Origin: an uncultured Winogradskyella sp.
GTDB taxonomy: Bacteria; Bacteroidota; Bacteroidia; Flavobacteriales; Flavobacteriaceae
Assembly (NCBI RefSeq): GCF_947501905.1
Contig: NZ_CANMXL010000004.1
Location: 62,001-126,000 of the forward strand
Direction of reading: 5' to 3'
DNA length: 64,000 bases
Below are positions 7,263-17,733 of this stretch, piece after piece (the stretch's first letter is position 1; every line of letters begins with the position of its first letter). Position numbers and translations under genes: made by a program. The notes under the pieces are model-generated. The model worked only from the letters and a program-made list of their open reading frames with translations, did no database searches and was not told the origin of the DNA.

Positions 7263-10200
7263 GTGCTGCTTTTTATTATTTTGGTATTAATTCTTTCTAT
7301 TCCTGCTGTACAGACTAAACTTGGTAAGTATGCTACCAAACGTATAAACGAAGATTACAAAACAAATATCAACATTGGTAAAGTTGGGCTTCAGTTCAAT
7401 GGCGATGTAGAACTCAAAGAGATTTTAATAAAAGACTATAAGTTAGATACGCTTTTTGCTATTAGCGAATTGAATACATCAATTATCAGTGTTAATAATC
7501 TATATAATGGCAAACTAACTTTTGGTGATATAGATATTGAAGATTTGGTATTTAATCTTAAAACATATAAAGACGATACTGATACCAATTTAGATATTTT
7601 TGTTGAGCGTTTTGAGGATGACAATCCTCGACAAGGGCCAAGTAGTTTTTTGTTGTCATCTAGTGATATTTCTATTTATGATGGTGTTTTTAGGTTAATT
7701 GATGAGAATAAGGAGACTCCAGAAATTATAGAATTTACTGAGCTTAATGCAAATACGACAGACTTTTTAATTAATGGACCTGAAGTAAGAACACGAATTA
7801 ATAAACTTAGTTTTTTAGATGCTCGTGATGTTAGAGTAGAAAACCTCATGGCTAATTTTGAATATACGCTCGACCATATGAGTTTTGAGCAATTAGACAT
7901 AAAAACAAACTCGTCAAACTTAATAGGAAATCTTCGTTTTGATTATGACAGAAAAGATTTTAAAGAGTTCACAGATAAAGTAAAAGTGTCTGCTAATTTC
8001 AAAGATTCTCATGTTCAATTGAGTGAGCTAAATGCTTTTTATAATGAATTTGGCACCAATCAGAAAGCCAGTCTTAGTGTTGACTTATCAGGTACATTAA
8101 ACGATTTATATGCCAAGAATCTGAATATTAGCACTACGAGAAATACCAAAATAATTGGGGATATAAAGCTAAAGAACTTGTTTAATAGTGCCGAAGATAA
8201 CTTTGTATTAGAAGGACGTTACAGAAACCTGTCTTCAAATTATCGAGACTTAACAGCATTGCTTCCTAATGTGCTTGGAAAATCTATTCCTACTGTGTTT
8301 ACTAAGGTTGGTAACTTTAGATTAACAGGAACATCAGTAATTACAAACGAAGTTATTGATGCTGATTTAGACATTACTACAGAACTAGGCTTTGTGAAGT
8401 CTAATTTGAAATTAACTAATATAGATGATATCGATAATGCTAATTATGTGGGGAATATTATTCTCGAAGATTTTGATATTGGTAGTATGCTTAACGACCC
8501 ACTTGTTGGTGATACATCATTAAATCTTGATGTAGAAGGAAAGAATTTTGCTTTAGAAGATATTGAAACTAACATTAAGGGAAATGTTTCTTACTTAGAT
8601 TACAATAACTACAGATACTCAGGTATTGACGTATCTGGAGATGTCGGAAAGAACATTTTTAATGGTAAGCTTAATACCAAAGACCCTAATATTATCTTGG
8701 ACTTTAATGGTCTTGCGGATATGTCCGAAGAGATAAGGAAATTTGACTTTAAAGCGAATGTAACTTATGCCAATCTTAGAGCTTTAAATTTTGTTACTAG
8801 AGATAGTGTTTCAGAGTTTCGAGGTTTTGTAGATATGGCTGTCACAGGTTCTACTTATGACAATCTCCGTGGAAAAATAAACGTAAAAAACACTACGTAT
8901 ATAAATCAAGACAAAAATTATAGCTTCAAGGATTTTGATATTGTCTCATCCTTTAATGAAGATATCAGAACTATTGCAGTTAACTCACCAGATATAATTA
9001 ATGGCCAAGTAAAAGGAAAATTTAATATTGAAGAGATTGTTAAGCTTTCCGAAAATGCACTAGGTAGTATTTACACCAATTATAAGCCGCATGATATTTC
9101 AGAAGGGCAGTATTTAGATTTCAATTTTAAGATTTACAATCAAATCGCTGCTGTGTTTGATAAAAACCTCAATATAGGCCCAAATACTAGAGTTAAAGGT
9201 CGTGTTGAGACTGATGAAAAAGGTTTTGAACTTGAATTTAACTCACCTAGAATATCATTCAAAGATTATATAGCTACTGACGTTAGTCTAGAAGTCGATA
9301 ATAGTAATCCTGTTTATAACACATTCTTAGAAGTTAAAAAATTAGATTCTGATATTTATAATGTTTCAGATTTCAGTCTGATTAATGTTACAAAACGTGA
9401 CACTCTTTTTATAAAATCTGAGTTTAAAGGCGGAGAGAATAATGCTGATGATTATGATATGAATCTTTTTTATACGATTTCAGATGAAAATAAATCTGTA
9501 GTAGGTTTTCAAAAATCAGAACTTAAATTCAAAGGCTTCGATTGGTTTGTAAATTCTAACAAAGACAATCTTAATAAAATAACGTTTGACAGTGATTTTA
9601 ATAATTTTAAGATAGATGATATTAGAGTTAATCAAGGCGATGAAGAGATATTGCTAGCAGGTGTATTAAGAGACTCTACTTATAAAGATTTAAATCTAGA
9701 CTTTAAAAATGTACAACTTGTTAAAATTACACCAAGAATAGATAGTTTAGCATTAGCAGGTCGTGTAAATGGAAAGCTAGCATTATTGCAAAATGATGGT
9801 ATTTACCTTCCAAAATCAGATATAGAAATAGAACAATTTAATGTCAATCAGTATAACTTAGGCAATCTAAAAGCTATTATTGAGGGTGATAATTCTTTAA
9901 CTAAATACGGTATTGATGTTGAGCTACAAAACACAAATGTAAAAACATTAGATGCCACAGGCTTTGTAGATGTTAATAAAAGAAATCCAAATATTAATGT
10001 TAATGTGGCTTTCGAAGATTTCTTAATTGATCCGCTTAACCCATTGGGAGAAGGTGTGATTAGTAACATAAGGGGTCTAGTCTCTGGAAATGCAAAAGTT
10101 AGCGGAAGCTTAAAAAAACCTAGTATTGATGGAGAACTATTATTAGACAAGGCAGGTCTTGGTATACCTTATCTTAATGTCGATTATAGTTTCGACTTTG

Positions 10201-11654
10201 ATTCACGAGTGACATTAAGACAACAACAATTTGTTTTTAATAATGTAGCACTTACAGATTCTAGATATTTTTCTACTGGTTTTTTAAATGGGTTTATAGA
10301 GCATAACAATTTTAGTGATTGGCAATTAGGTCTGGATTTAACCACTGATAGGTTATTGGTTTTAGACACTGAAGAATCTGAAGATGAGCTATATTACGGG
10401 ACAGGATTTGTTTCTGGTAAAGCAGATATAAAAGGTTATACAGATAACCTTACCATTGCTGTTGAAGGAAGGACAGAAGACGGCACAGTATTTAATATTC
10501 CATTGAATGATGCGGAGAGCTTTGGAGATAACTCATATATAAAGTTTCTTAGCCCAGATGAAAAGCTTAAACGAGCAAAAGGAGAGATAAGTACTCAAAC
10601 CGAAATAAAAGGTTTAAATCTTGAATTTAATTTGGATGTAAAACCTAATGCTGAAATTGAAATAGTTATCGATAAAGACTCTGGTAGTACTATTAAAGGT
10701 AGAGGAGAAGGTATTTTAGGTATTTTTATTAATACCAACGGAAAGTTTGAGATGTATGGTGACTTCTCAATTTTTGAAGGCATTTATAATTTTAAGTATC
10801 GTGGTCTTGCAGAAAAGAAGTTTACTGTAGAACCAGGTGGAAATATTGTGTGGTCAGGAGAGCCTTTAGGAGCTCAAATTAATTTAAAAGCTTTGTATTC
10901 GACAACGACTAACCCATCAGTTTTATTAGATGCGCCAATAAATCGTTCAATCCCAGTTAATCTAGAGATTAACTTAACAGGACCATTAGAGCGACCAATA
11001 CCAGATTTTACATTCGATTTTCCAAATGTCGGTTCTACGATTAAATCTGAGTTAGACTATCGATTGTCTTCAAAAGAAGATAGAGATAATCAAGCACTAT
11101 ACCTGTTAGCAACTGGAGGCTTTGCAAGTGGTCTGGCAGATTTAAATATATCTGGTACCATTTCAGAACGTCTTAATGGCATAATAGGTAGTATTTTTGG
11201 TGAGAGCAATGATAATTTTAAAGTTGGCGTAGATTTAGACTTAGCACAGAATAACCCAAATTTTGAAACTCAAAGTCGGGTTGCCGTAACACTTCAGACT
11301 AAGCTTTCAGACAAGGTTATTGTAAATGGTAAAGTAGGGGTGCCTTTTGGTAGCACTACTCAAACAACTATAGCTGGTGATGTACAGATAGATTGGCTAT
11401 TAAATGATGATGGTACGTTAAGAGCAACAGTTTTTAATAGAGAAAATACTATTCAAAATTTTGGAGACCAAATTGGGTTCACACAAGGTTTGGGTCTAAC
11501 ATATAATGTAGAGTTTGACACTTTTAAAGAACTCTTACAAAAAATCTTTTCAGGGAAGGATAAAAAAGATAAAAACAAAGTAAAAGACGACCCTAAAAAG
11601 AGTGAGGAAGATGTAATGCCAGACTTCATGTCAGTGAAGAAAAAGCAAAATTAA
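7263..11654 (+). CDS. tamB: Translocation and assembly module protein TamB (DUF490), inner-membrane anchored
   Basis: A very large protein (1463 aa from the GTG at 7263) made of repetitive beta-strand segments, with the DUF490/TamB domain at the C-terminus (ISGTISERLNGIIGSIFGES, then a terminal barrel-like region ending near LTYNVEFD). TamB spans the periplasm and takes part in outer-membrane protein insertion and lipid transport. The N-terminus is one transmembrane helix (LLFIILVLILSIPAVQ). The open frame continues upstream to a stop at 7182-7184 and encodes a basic stretch with RRETIKRVLK just before the helix. The true start may therefore be further upstream with a non-standard codon. The extreme C-terminus is a Lys/Asp-rich tail. 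Confidence 0.93.
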   Translation: MLLFIILVLILSIPAVQTKLGKYATKRINEDYKTNINIGKVGLQFNGDVELKEILIKDYKLDTLFAISELNTSIISVNNLYNGKLTFGDIDIEDLVFNLKTYKDDTDTNLDIFVERFEDDNPRQGPSSFLLSSSDISIYDGVFRLIDENKETPEIIEFTELNANTTDFLINGPEVRTRINKLSFLDARDVRVENLMANFEYTLDHMSFEQLDIKTNSSNLIGNLRFDYDRKDFKEFTDKVKVSANFKDSHVQLSELNAFYNEFGTNQKASLSVDLSGTLNDLYAKNLNISTTRNTKIIGDIKLKNLFNSAEDNFVLEGRYRNLSSNYRDLTALLPNVLGKSIPTVFTKVGNFRLTGTSVITNEVIDADLDITTELGFVKSNLKLTNIDDIDNANYVGNIILEDFDIGSMLNDPLVGDTSLNLDVEGKNFALEDIETNIKGNVSYLDYNNYRYSGIDVSGDVGKNIFNGKLNTKDPNIILDFNGLADMSEEIRKFDFKANVTYANLRALNFVTRDSVSEFRGFVDMAVTGSTYDNLRGKINVKNTTYINQDKNYSFKDFDIVSSFNEDIRTIAVNSPDIINGQVKGKFNIEEIVKLSENALGSIYTNYKPHDISEGQYLDFNFKIYNQIAAVFDKNLNIGPNTRVKGRVETDEKGFELEFNSPRISFKDYIATDVSLEVDNSNPVYNTFLEVKKLDSDIYNVSDFSLINVTKRDTLFIKSEFKGGENNADDYDMNLFYTISDENKSVVGFQKSELKFKGFDWFVNSNKDNLNKITFDSDFNNFKIDDIRVNQGDEEILLAGVLRDSTYKDLNLDFKNVQLVKITPRIDSLALAGRVNGKLALLQNDGIYLPKSDIEIEQFNVNQYNLGNLKAIIEGDNSLTKYGIDVELQNTNVKTLDATGFVDVNKRNPNINVNVAFEDFLIDPLNPLGEGVISNIRGLVSGNAKVSGSLKKPSIDGELLLDKAGLGIPYLNVDYSFDFDSRVTLRQQQFVFNNVALTDSRYFSTGFLNGFIEHNNFSDWQLGLDLTTDRLLVLDTEESEDELYYGTGFVSGKADIKGYTDNLTIAVEGRTEDGTVFNIPLNDAESFGDNSYIKFLSPDEKLKRAKGEISTQTEIKGLNLEFNLDVKPNAEIEIVIDKDSGSTIKGRGEGILGIFINTNGKFEMYGDFSIFEGIYNFKYRGLAEKKFTVEPGGNIVWSGEPLGAQINLKALYSTTTNPSVLLDAPINRSIPVNLEINLTGPLERPIPDFTFDFPNVGSTIKSELDYRLSSKEDRDNQALYLLATGGFASGLADLNISGTISERLNGIIGSIFGESNDNFKVGVDLDLAQNNPNFETQSRVAVTLQTKLSDKVIVNGKVGVPFGSTTQTTIAGDVQIDWLLNDDGTLRATVFNRENTIQNFGDQIGFTQGLGLTYNVEFDTFKELLQKIFSGKDKKDKNKVKDDPKKSEEDVMPDFMSVKKKQN

Positions 11655-11714
11655 GACCCTTAAATTATCATATAACCAGTAAAAGACTAAAATAATTATT
11701 AACTATAACGTTTG

Positions 11715-11738
11715 AGATGCTTTCAGCATCTTTTTTTT
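11715..11738 (+). terminator. Rho-independent terminator after tamB
   Basis: A 7-bp perfect stem (AGATGCT / AGCATCT) with a short loop is followed by eight T. It lies 60 bases past the tamB stop and about 60 bases before pfkA, separating the two transcription units. Confidence 0.8.
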
Positions 11739-11800
11739 ATGATTTTAGTCATAACATTGTGTGTTTAGTTTCCTAATTTTACTGTAAATAAAAAATGTAA

Positions 11801-12787
11801 ATGCTCAATACAATAAAAAAAATAGGCGTAATGACGTCTGGAGGGGACTCTCCAGGAATGAATGCAGCCATTCGTTCTGTTGTTAGAACATGCGCTTTTC
11901 ATGACATAGAATGTTATGGGATTTATAGAGGTTATGAAGGCATGATTGAAGGCGATTTTGTTAAGATGGACGCGCGTAGTGTTAAAGGCATAATTAATAA
12001 AGGAGGTACAATCTTAAAGTCTGCTCGCTCTAAAGAATTTAGAACTAAAGAGGGTAGAGCTAAGGCACATGAGCAACTTAAAAAAGCTGAAATTAATGCT
12101 TTTGTAGTTGTTGGGGGTGACGGTAGTTTTACTGGAGCAATGGTGTTTAACCAAGAATATGGTTTTCCAGTAATGGGAATCCCAGGAACCATAGATAACG
12201 ATATTTTTGGAACCACACATACTTTGGGCTATGATACAGCATTAAATACTGCAGTCGAAGCTATCGATAAGATTAGAGATACGGCGAGTTCTCATAACCG
12301 ATTATTCTTTATTGAAGTTATGGGACGTGATGTAGGTCATATAGCTCTTAATGTTGGTGTTGGTGCTGGTGCCGAAGAAATTTTAATTCCTGAAGAGGAT
12401 TTAGGTTTAGACAGGTTATTAGAGTCATTACGACGAAGTAAGCAATCTGGTAAATCATCAAGTATCGTTGTAGTTGCAGAAGGTGATAAAATTGGTAAGA
12501 ATGTTTTTGAACTTGCTGATTATGTTGAAGAAAATATGGTGGAATATGAGGTTAGAGTATCCGTTTTAGGCCATATGCAACGTGGTGGAGGTCCATCATG
12601 CTTTGATAGAGTTTTAGCAAGTAGAATGGGAGTAAAGGCGGTTGAGAGTCTGCTCGATGGTAAAAGTAACTATATGGTTGGTCTTAAAAATGATGTTATG
12701 GACTTAACACCATTTGATCAAGCTGTAAAAGGAAAATCAAAAATTAACATGGAACTTATTAGAGTTTCAGATATAATGACAATTTAA
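11801..12787 (+). CDS. pfkA: 6-phosphofructokinase
   Basis: A 328-aa ATP-dependent phosphofructokinase of glycolysis. Motifs are GVMTSGGDSPGMNAAIR at the N-terminus (ATP site), GGDGSFTGA near residue 105, the catalytic PGTIDND near 127, and MGRDVGHIAL near 173. In the ATP-site motif a Gly occupies the position after GGD-(S/G) as in ATP-dependent enzymes. The C-terminal GHMQRGGGPSCFDRVLASRMG completes the fructose-6-phosphate site. It is followed 24 bases later by the GAPDH gene, so the two glycolytic genes are probably one operon. Confidence 0.97.
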   Translation: MLNTIKKIGVMTSGGDSPGMNAAIRSVVRTCAFHDIECYGIYRGYEGMIEGDFVKMDARSVKGIINKGGTILKSARSKEFRTKEGRAKAHEQLKKAEINAFVVVGGDGSFTGAMVFNQEYGFPVMGIPGTIDNDIFGTTHTLGYDTALNTAVEAIDKIRDTASSHNRLFFIEVMGRDVGHIALNVGVGAGAEEILIPEEDLGLDRLLESLRRSKQSGKSSSIVVVAEGDKIGKNVFELADYVEENMVEYEVRVSVLGHMQRGGGPSCFDRVLASRMGVKAVESLLDGKSNYMVGLKNDVMDLTPFDQAVKGKSKINMELIRVSDIMTI

Positions 12788-12808
12788 TACAATAAACAAA
12801 CAAGATAG

Positions 12809-13813
<1,005 letters not shown>

Positions 13814-13837
13814 AACCTTAAGAATACTTCACATAAG

Positions 13838-13882
13838 ATTCCGTAGGATTCGTATTTTCTTAACCTACGGAATTTTGTTTTT
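13838..13882 (+). terminator. Terminator after gap
   Basis: A perfect 10-bp inverted repeat (ATTCCGTAGG / CCTACGGAAT) separated by 16 bases is followed by a T-rich tract (TTTGTTTTT). It sits between gap and the BadF-type kinase gene. Confidence 0.8.
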
Positions 13883-13894
13883 AAAATATAAGTT

Positions 13895-14755
13895 ATGATT
13901 TTAATTACCGATGGCGGCTCTACTAAATGCGACTGGATTGCAATAGATAGTAATGGTAATCAAGCAGCAGAAAAAATTAGAACTAAAGGTTTGAATCCTG
14001 CCATAATTGAAGAAAAAAAGCTTAATAAAACTATTAAAAAGAAAAAGGCTTTGATGAAAATTGCTTCAGAGGTCACACATATTTTCTTTTATGGTGCAGG
14101 TTGTGGTACCGAAAAACCAAGACATCTGCTCAAAGGTGTCTTAGAAATTAATTTTCCAAATGCATTAGTAGAAGTTAGAGAAGATACTTATGCAGCTGTA
14201 AGAGCTTCTATAAACTCAGTAGATGAAGCGGCAATCGTATGTATTTTGGGTACAGGTTCTAACTGTAGTTATTTTGATGGCAGACAATTACACCAAAAAA
14301 TTGATAGTTTGGGTTATATGCTTATGGATGATGCTAGCGGTAACTATTATGGTAAACAACTCATTCGTGATTATTACTTCAATAAGATGCCAGATACTAT
14401 AAGACTAGCATTTGAACATAAACATAATCTAGAGGCAGATTTTATAAAGTATAATTTATATAAACAAGCAAACCCAAGTGCTTATTTAGCAAGTTTTGCG
14501 GAGTTTATGTTTTTAAATAAAGATTCTGAATACATTGTAAATATTATAAAAAATGGTATTCGTGTATTTTCAGAAAATATGATTCTTCAATTTAAAGAAG
14601 AGATTAAAACTGCTCCAGTACATTTTGCTGGTTCAATAGCCTTTTTTGCTAAGGATGAAATTATTGAAGTTGCAAAAGAGTATGGATATACTGTAGGTAA
14701 TTTTGTAAGACGGCCTATAGATGGCTTGGTTGATTACCACATAAAAAACTTATAA
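13895..14755 (+). CDS. BadF/BadG/BcrA/BcrD-type ATPase, probable N-acetylglucosamine kinase
   Basis: A 286-aa protein of the ASKHA/BadF ATPase family. The phosphate-1 motif DGGSTKCDW is at residues 6-14, GAGCGTE near residue 69, and ILGTGSNCSYFDG near 119, followed by GYMLMDDASGNYYGKQLI, the usual N-acetylglucosamine-kinase-like GD/EGS region in a modified form. Flavobacterial members are generally annotated as GlcNAc kinases; the substrate here is inferred from family only. It begins 22 bases after the end of the gap terminator stem, so it probably has its own promoter or relies on readthrough. Confidence 0.85.
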   Translation: MILITDGGSTKCDWIAIDSNGNQAAEKIRTKGLNPAIIEEKKLNKTIKKKKALMKIASEVTHIFFYGAGCGTEKPRHLLKGVLEINFPNALVEVREDTYAAVRASINSVDEAAIVCILGTGSNCSYFDGRQLHQKIDSLGYMLMDDASGNYYGKQLIRDYYFNKMPDTIRLAFEHKHNLEADFIKYNLYKQANPSAYLASFAEFMFLNKDSEYIVNIIKNGIRVFSENMILQFKEEIKTAPVHFAGSIAFFAKDEIIEVAKEYGYTVGNFVRRPIDGLVDYHIKNL

Positions 14756-14799
14756 TTGTATTTCTTTTAATATTCTGTTAATAATTCTTGATATTGCTA

Positions 14800-14830
14800 T
14801 TGTAAAACACATATTTTGGTTTTATCTTTG
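14800..14830 (+). promoter_or_regulatory. Bacteroidota-type promoter (TTG-N20-TATCTTTG)
   Basis: A -33 TTG at 14800-14802 is followed after 20 bases by TATCTTTG at 14823-14830, an exact match to the Bacteroidetes -7 consensus TAnnTTTG. Transcription would begin about 7 bases downstream, giving a short leader of about 24 bases to the ATG at 14861. Confidence 0.75.
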
Positions 14831-14860
14831 CGGTATCTTAAAATAAAAGACAACCCAATT

Positions 14861-15034
14861 ATGTTCGAATTTGACCAGTATTTAGGATTTTTAGCGTTCT
14901 TAACCATTCTTACTATAGGATTTTGGTTAATGATATTCTTATTAACATTTGTAATTCCTTACTGGGTGTTTGGTTCATCTATTGAGCGTTTCAAAGAAAT
15001 AATGGCAGAAAGAAAAGCTAAACGTGAAGCATAG
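14861..15034 (+). CDS. Small membrane protein (57 aa)
   Basis: A 57-aa protein with two closely spaced hydrophobic segments (about 8-25 and 26-41) and a basic C-terminal tail (ERFKEIMAERKAKREA). I chose the ATG at 14861, not the in-frame TTG at 14816, because a well-formed promoter overlaps the extension. The gene has its own promoter and its own terminator, so it is a monocistronic unit. I do not know its function. Confidence 0.75.
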   Translation: MFEFDQYLGFLAFLTILTIGFWLMIFLLTFVIPYWVFGSSIERFKEIMAERKAKREA

Positions 15035-15063
15035 TTTCACCAAAAACTTATAATATATAGCTA

Positions 15064-15089
15064 AGAGTTCCTATGGGAGCTCTTTTTTT
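15064..15089 (+). terminator. Terminator after the 57-aa membrane-protein gene
   Basis: An 8-bp stem (AGAGTTCC / GGAGCTCT, one G-U pair) with a 4-base loop is followed by seven T. Confidence 0.75.
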
Positions 15090-15130
15090 ATGCCTATTAT
15101 TTCGGTAATTTAGTAATCTAAATTGTTACT

Positions 15131-16468
15131 ATGAGATTTCTTTCTGCTTTACTTTTATTAATCACAATAAATATTAATGCTCAACAGATTCTTCCTGAAA
15201 GAGCCCGTGCTGAAGTTGTAGATAATATTCTAAAAGACAGGTTTAATAATCTATTGCCTCAATTAATGGATGATACTGGTTTTGATATGTGGATATTGAT
15301 TTCTAGAGAGTATAACGAAGACCCAGTTTTAAAGACAATGTTGCCAGCAACATGGTTAAATGCCAGACGAAGAACAATTTTAGTTTTCTACAGAAACAAA
15401 GAAAAGAATACTATCGAAAAATTAGCTGTGACACGCTATAATTTTGGAGAAAATATAATTTCAGCTTGGGATAAAGATAAAGAGCCAAATCAATGGAAGC
15501 GTTTGATGCAAATTATTGGAGAGCGAAAGCCCAAAACTATTGGATTGAATTACTCGAATAATTTTAATATCTGTGATGGTATTGTAAAAACAGATTATGA
15601 GGCCTTCATGAGTAATTTGCCTGATAATTATAAACCTAAAATAAAATCAGCTGAAAAATTGGCTATAAGTTGGATAGAAACACGAACAGAATTAGAAATG
15701 GTAATCTATAACCAATTGGTAGATATCACTCACGATATTATTGCAGAAGCTTTTTCTGAAAAAATTATTACCCCAGGAATTACAACAACCACAGACGTAG
15801 AGTGGTGGATGCGAGATAAAGTAACAGCATTAGGTTTAGAGACTTGGTTTCATCCAACCGTAGATGTGCAACGTACTGCGGAAAAATTAGGGAATCATTT
15901 GTATGCATTTTCTAACCGTCCTGAAGATATGGTTATTTTACCAGGAGATTTATTGCATTGTGATTTTGGAATTACCTATTTGCGATTAAATACAGATTGT
16001 CAAGAATTAGCTTATGTTTTGAAACCAAACGAAAAAGCAGCTCCTAAATTCTTACAAGAGGCATTAAAGGACGGAAATAGAGTTCAAGATATTTTTACGG
16101 ATAATTTTAAAACGGGAAAAACAGGTAATGCTATATTAGCAGAATCTTTAAGTGAAGGAAAAGCTGAAGGTCTAAGACCTGCCATATATACACATCCGTT
16201 AGGTACTTATGGGCATTCCTCGGGTACAACACTAGGCATGTGGGATTCGCAAGAAGGTGTTCCTGTAAATGGCGATTATCCGCTGCAAGAAAACACGGTT
16301 TATGCTATAGAATTAAATACAACTGTTACTATTCCTGAGTGGAAGCGAGACATTCGTATTATGCTTGAAGAGGCTGGTTTTTGGGACGAAAATGGATTTA
16401 GATATGTCAATGGTCGGCAAACAAAACTATTAACGATTCCTAGAGTTAAAGACCATCAGGGGAATTAG
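15131..16468 (+). CDS. Exported M24 family metallopeptidase (Xaa-Pro aminopeptidase-like)
   Basis: A 445-aa protein with a signal peptide (MRFLSALLLLITININAQ). It has a creatinase-type N-terminal region and a C-terminal pita-bread metallopeptidase domain. The metal ligands can be placed: Asp in HCDFGI and Asp in LNTDCQEL (about residues 277 and 288), His in THPLGTYGHSSG (about 360), Glu in YAIELNT and Glu in MLEEAGFW. All five are present, so it should be active, cleaving N-terminal residues before proline in periplasmic peptides. Its 3' end overlaps the convergent MFS gene by 23 bases. Confidence 0.9.
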   Translation: MRFLSALLLLITININAQQILPERARAEVVDNILKDRFNNLLPQLMDDTGFDMWILISREYNEDPVLKTMLPATWLNARRRTILVFYRNKEKNTIEKLAVTRYNFGENIISAWDKDKEPNQWKRLMQIIGERKPKTIGLNYSNNFNICDGIVKTDYEAFMSNLPDNYKPKIKSAEKLAISWIETRTELEMVIYNQLVDITHDIIAEAFSEKIITPGITTTTDVEWWMRDKVTALGLETWFHPTVDVQRTAEKLGNHLYAFSNRPEDMVILPGDLLHCDFGITYLRLNTDCQELAYVLKPNEKAAPKFLQEALKDGNRVQDIFTDNFKTGKTGNAILAESLSEGKAEGLRPAIYTHPLGTYGHSSGTTLGMWDSQEGVPVNGDYPLQENTVYAIELNTTVTIPEWKRDIRIMLEEAGFWDENGFRYVNGRQTKLLTIPRVKDHQGN

Positions 16469-17732
16469 ATTTTGAATGTTTATAAAATAGATATGATGCT
16501 ATTAAACCAACAAATGTAAAAAGTGCCATAATACCAAAAGCATGTTGTAAGCCAATAGCGCCTTTGTTGGCATCTAAGAAGTAACCCATTAGTAAACCTG
16601 CAAAAATATCTGGAGTATAACCTACTATAGATATAAAGCCAACAGCGGTTCCAGTAACAGCTAATGGAATTTTAGCTTCTTCAAGTGTTGCAAAATATAA
16701 AACTCTAGCTGAGTAAACCCCCAATGCCATAGTTCCTATCGAAAGCGTAAATAAAAGCGTTTTAGAATCATCAATAATACCTAGATAAAAAATTAAACTC
16801 GTTATGGTCATTAATAAGAATCCAATAATAATCCATAATGAGGCTCTAGTTCTATCTGCAAGTAAACCAATAGTCACTCCAATTACAGGTCGTAAATAAA
16901 GTAGGTATGTACCAACTTTAGCAGCTTCAATTTTGTTATAATTCATTACTTGTTCCGCATATTGACTAAAAAGATCTGTCATCTTATAACCATAGTATGC
17001 GCATAGAATAATAATCATCAATAGCCAGACGGCTTTGTATTTCATAACTATTTTAAAATTCTCAATAGTAATGAGTTTCGCATTTTGTTCTGTCTTTTCA
17101 GAATTCTCAATATTTAATTTTAATAAGAAGTAAACAATAATACCAACTACAATGACTGCATATGATGTGTACGTAATTACTTCTTTAAAAGCTATTTGGC
17201 GTTCTTCAATCGTAGTCAATTCAATATCTTTTGTAATAAATAATGAAAAAATCAGAACACCTACAGAGCCAAAAAGTGCAGCTACTAAGCCACGACCACC
17301 ATCAAGAAACCCAAAAGCAATACCCTGTTTATTTTTGCCGCCCCAAATACGAGTAGCTTTTATCATTGGCGCCCAAAACAAGAAGATTGTTGTAAACCCC
17401 CAAAATCCATATAAAACATGGAGCTTAAAAAGATTAGGGTAAGTAGCTAAGTATAAACCACCCAACCCTGTTAGAACAAGAGCCACAGACATTAATTGGT
17501 TAGGTTTAAATCTATCTGCTAATGGTCCGCCAAATAAATAAGAAAATAATGCGACAATACCATAAGCCGAAAAACAACTACCTAATTCAGTTTGAGAAAT
17601 TGAAAACGATTCTAAAAAAGTAGTTCTAAAAATACGCTGCAGAACAAATGGCAAAATAAAAACAGCCTCTGCAGCTAGTATCAATAAGATGATAACATAC
17701 AGAGGCTGTTTTTGAGATGAGTTGGTTTTCAT
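16446..17732 (-). CDS. Major facilitator superfamily transporter
   Basis: A 428-aa protein with twelve predicted membrane helices. The loop after helix 2 carries FGGPLADRFKPNQ, the MFS motif A, with a related GLLADRTRASLW in the second half. The substrate is not evident from sequence. Its start codon lies one base after the stop of the upstream acyl-CoA carboxylase gene, so the two are likely co-translated. That pairing hints at uptake of an organic acid or amino-acid catabolite, but this is inference. Confidence 0.9.
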   Translation of the reverse strand: MKTNSSQKQPLYVIILLILAAEAVFILPFVLQRIFRTTFLESFSISQTELGSCFSAYGIVALFSYLFGGPLADRFKPNQLMSVALVLTGLGGLYLATYPNLFKLHVLYGFWGFTTIFLFWAPMIKATRIWGGKNKQGIAFGFLDGGRGLVAALFGSVGVLIFSLFITKDIELTTIEERQIAFKEVITYTSYAVIVVGIIVYFLLKLNIENSEKTEQNAKLITIENFKIVMKYKAVWLLMIIILCAYYGYKMTDLFSQYAEQVMNYNKIEAAKVGTYLLYLRPVIGVTIGLLADRTRASLWIIIGFLLMTITSLIFYLGIIDDSKTLLFTLSIGTMALGVYSARVLYFATLEEAKIPLAVTGTAVGFISIVGYTPDIFAGLLMGYFLDANKGAIGLQHAFGIMALFTFVGLIASYLFYKHSKSNSPDGL

Positions 17733-17733
17733 A

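Noticed and set aside
7436..10783. Several minus-strand ORFs of 60-100 codons inside tamB
   Set aside because: All are shadows of a continuous, well-supported coding frame on the other strand.
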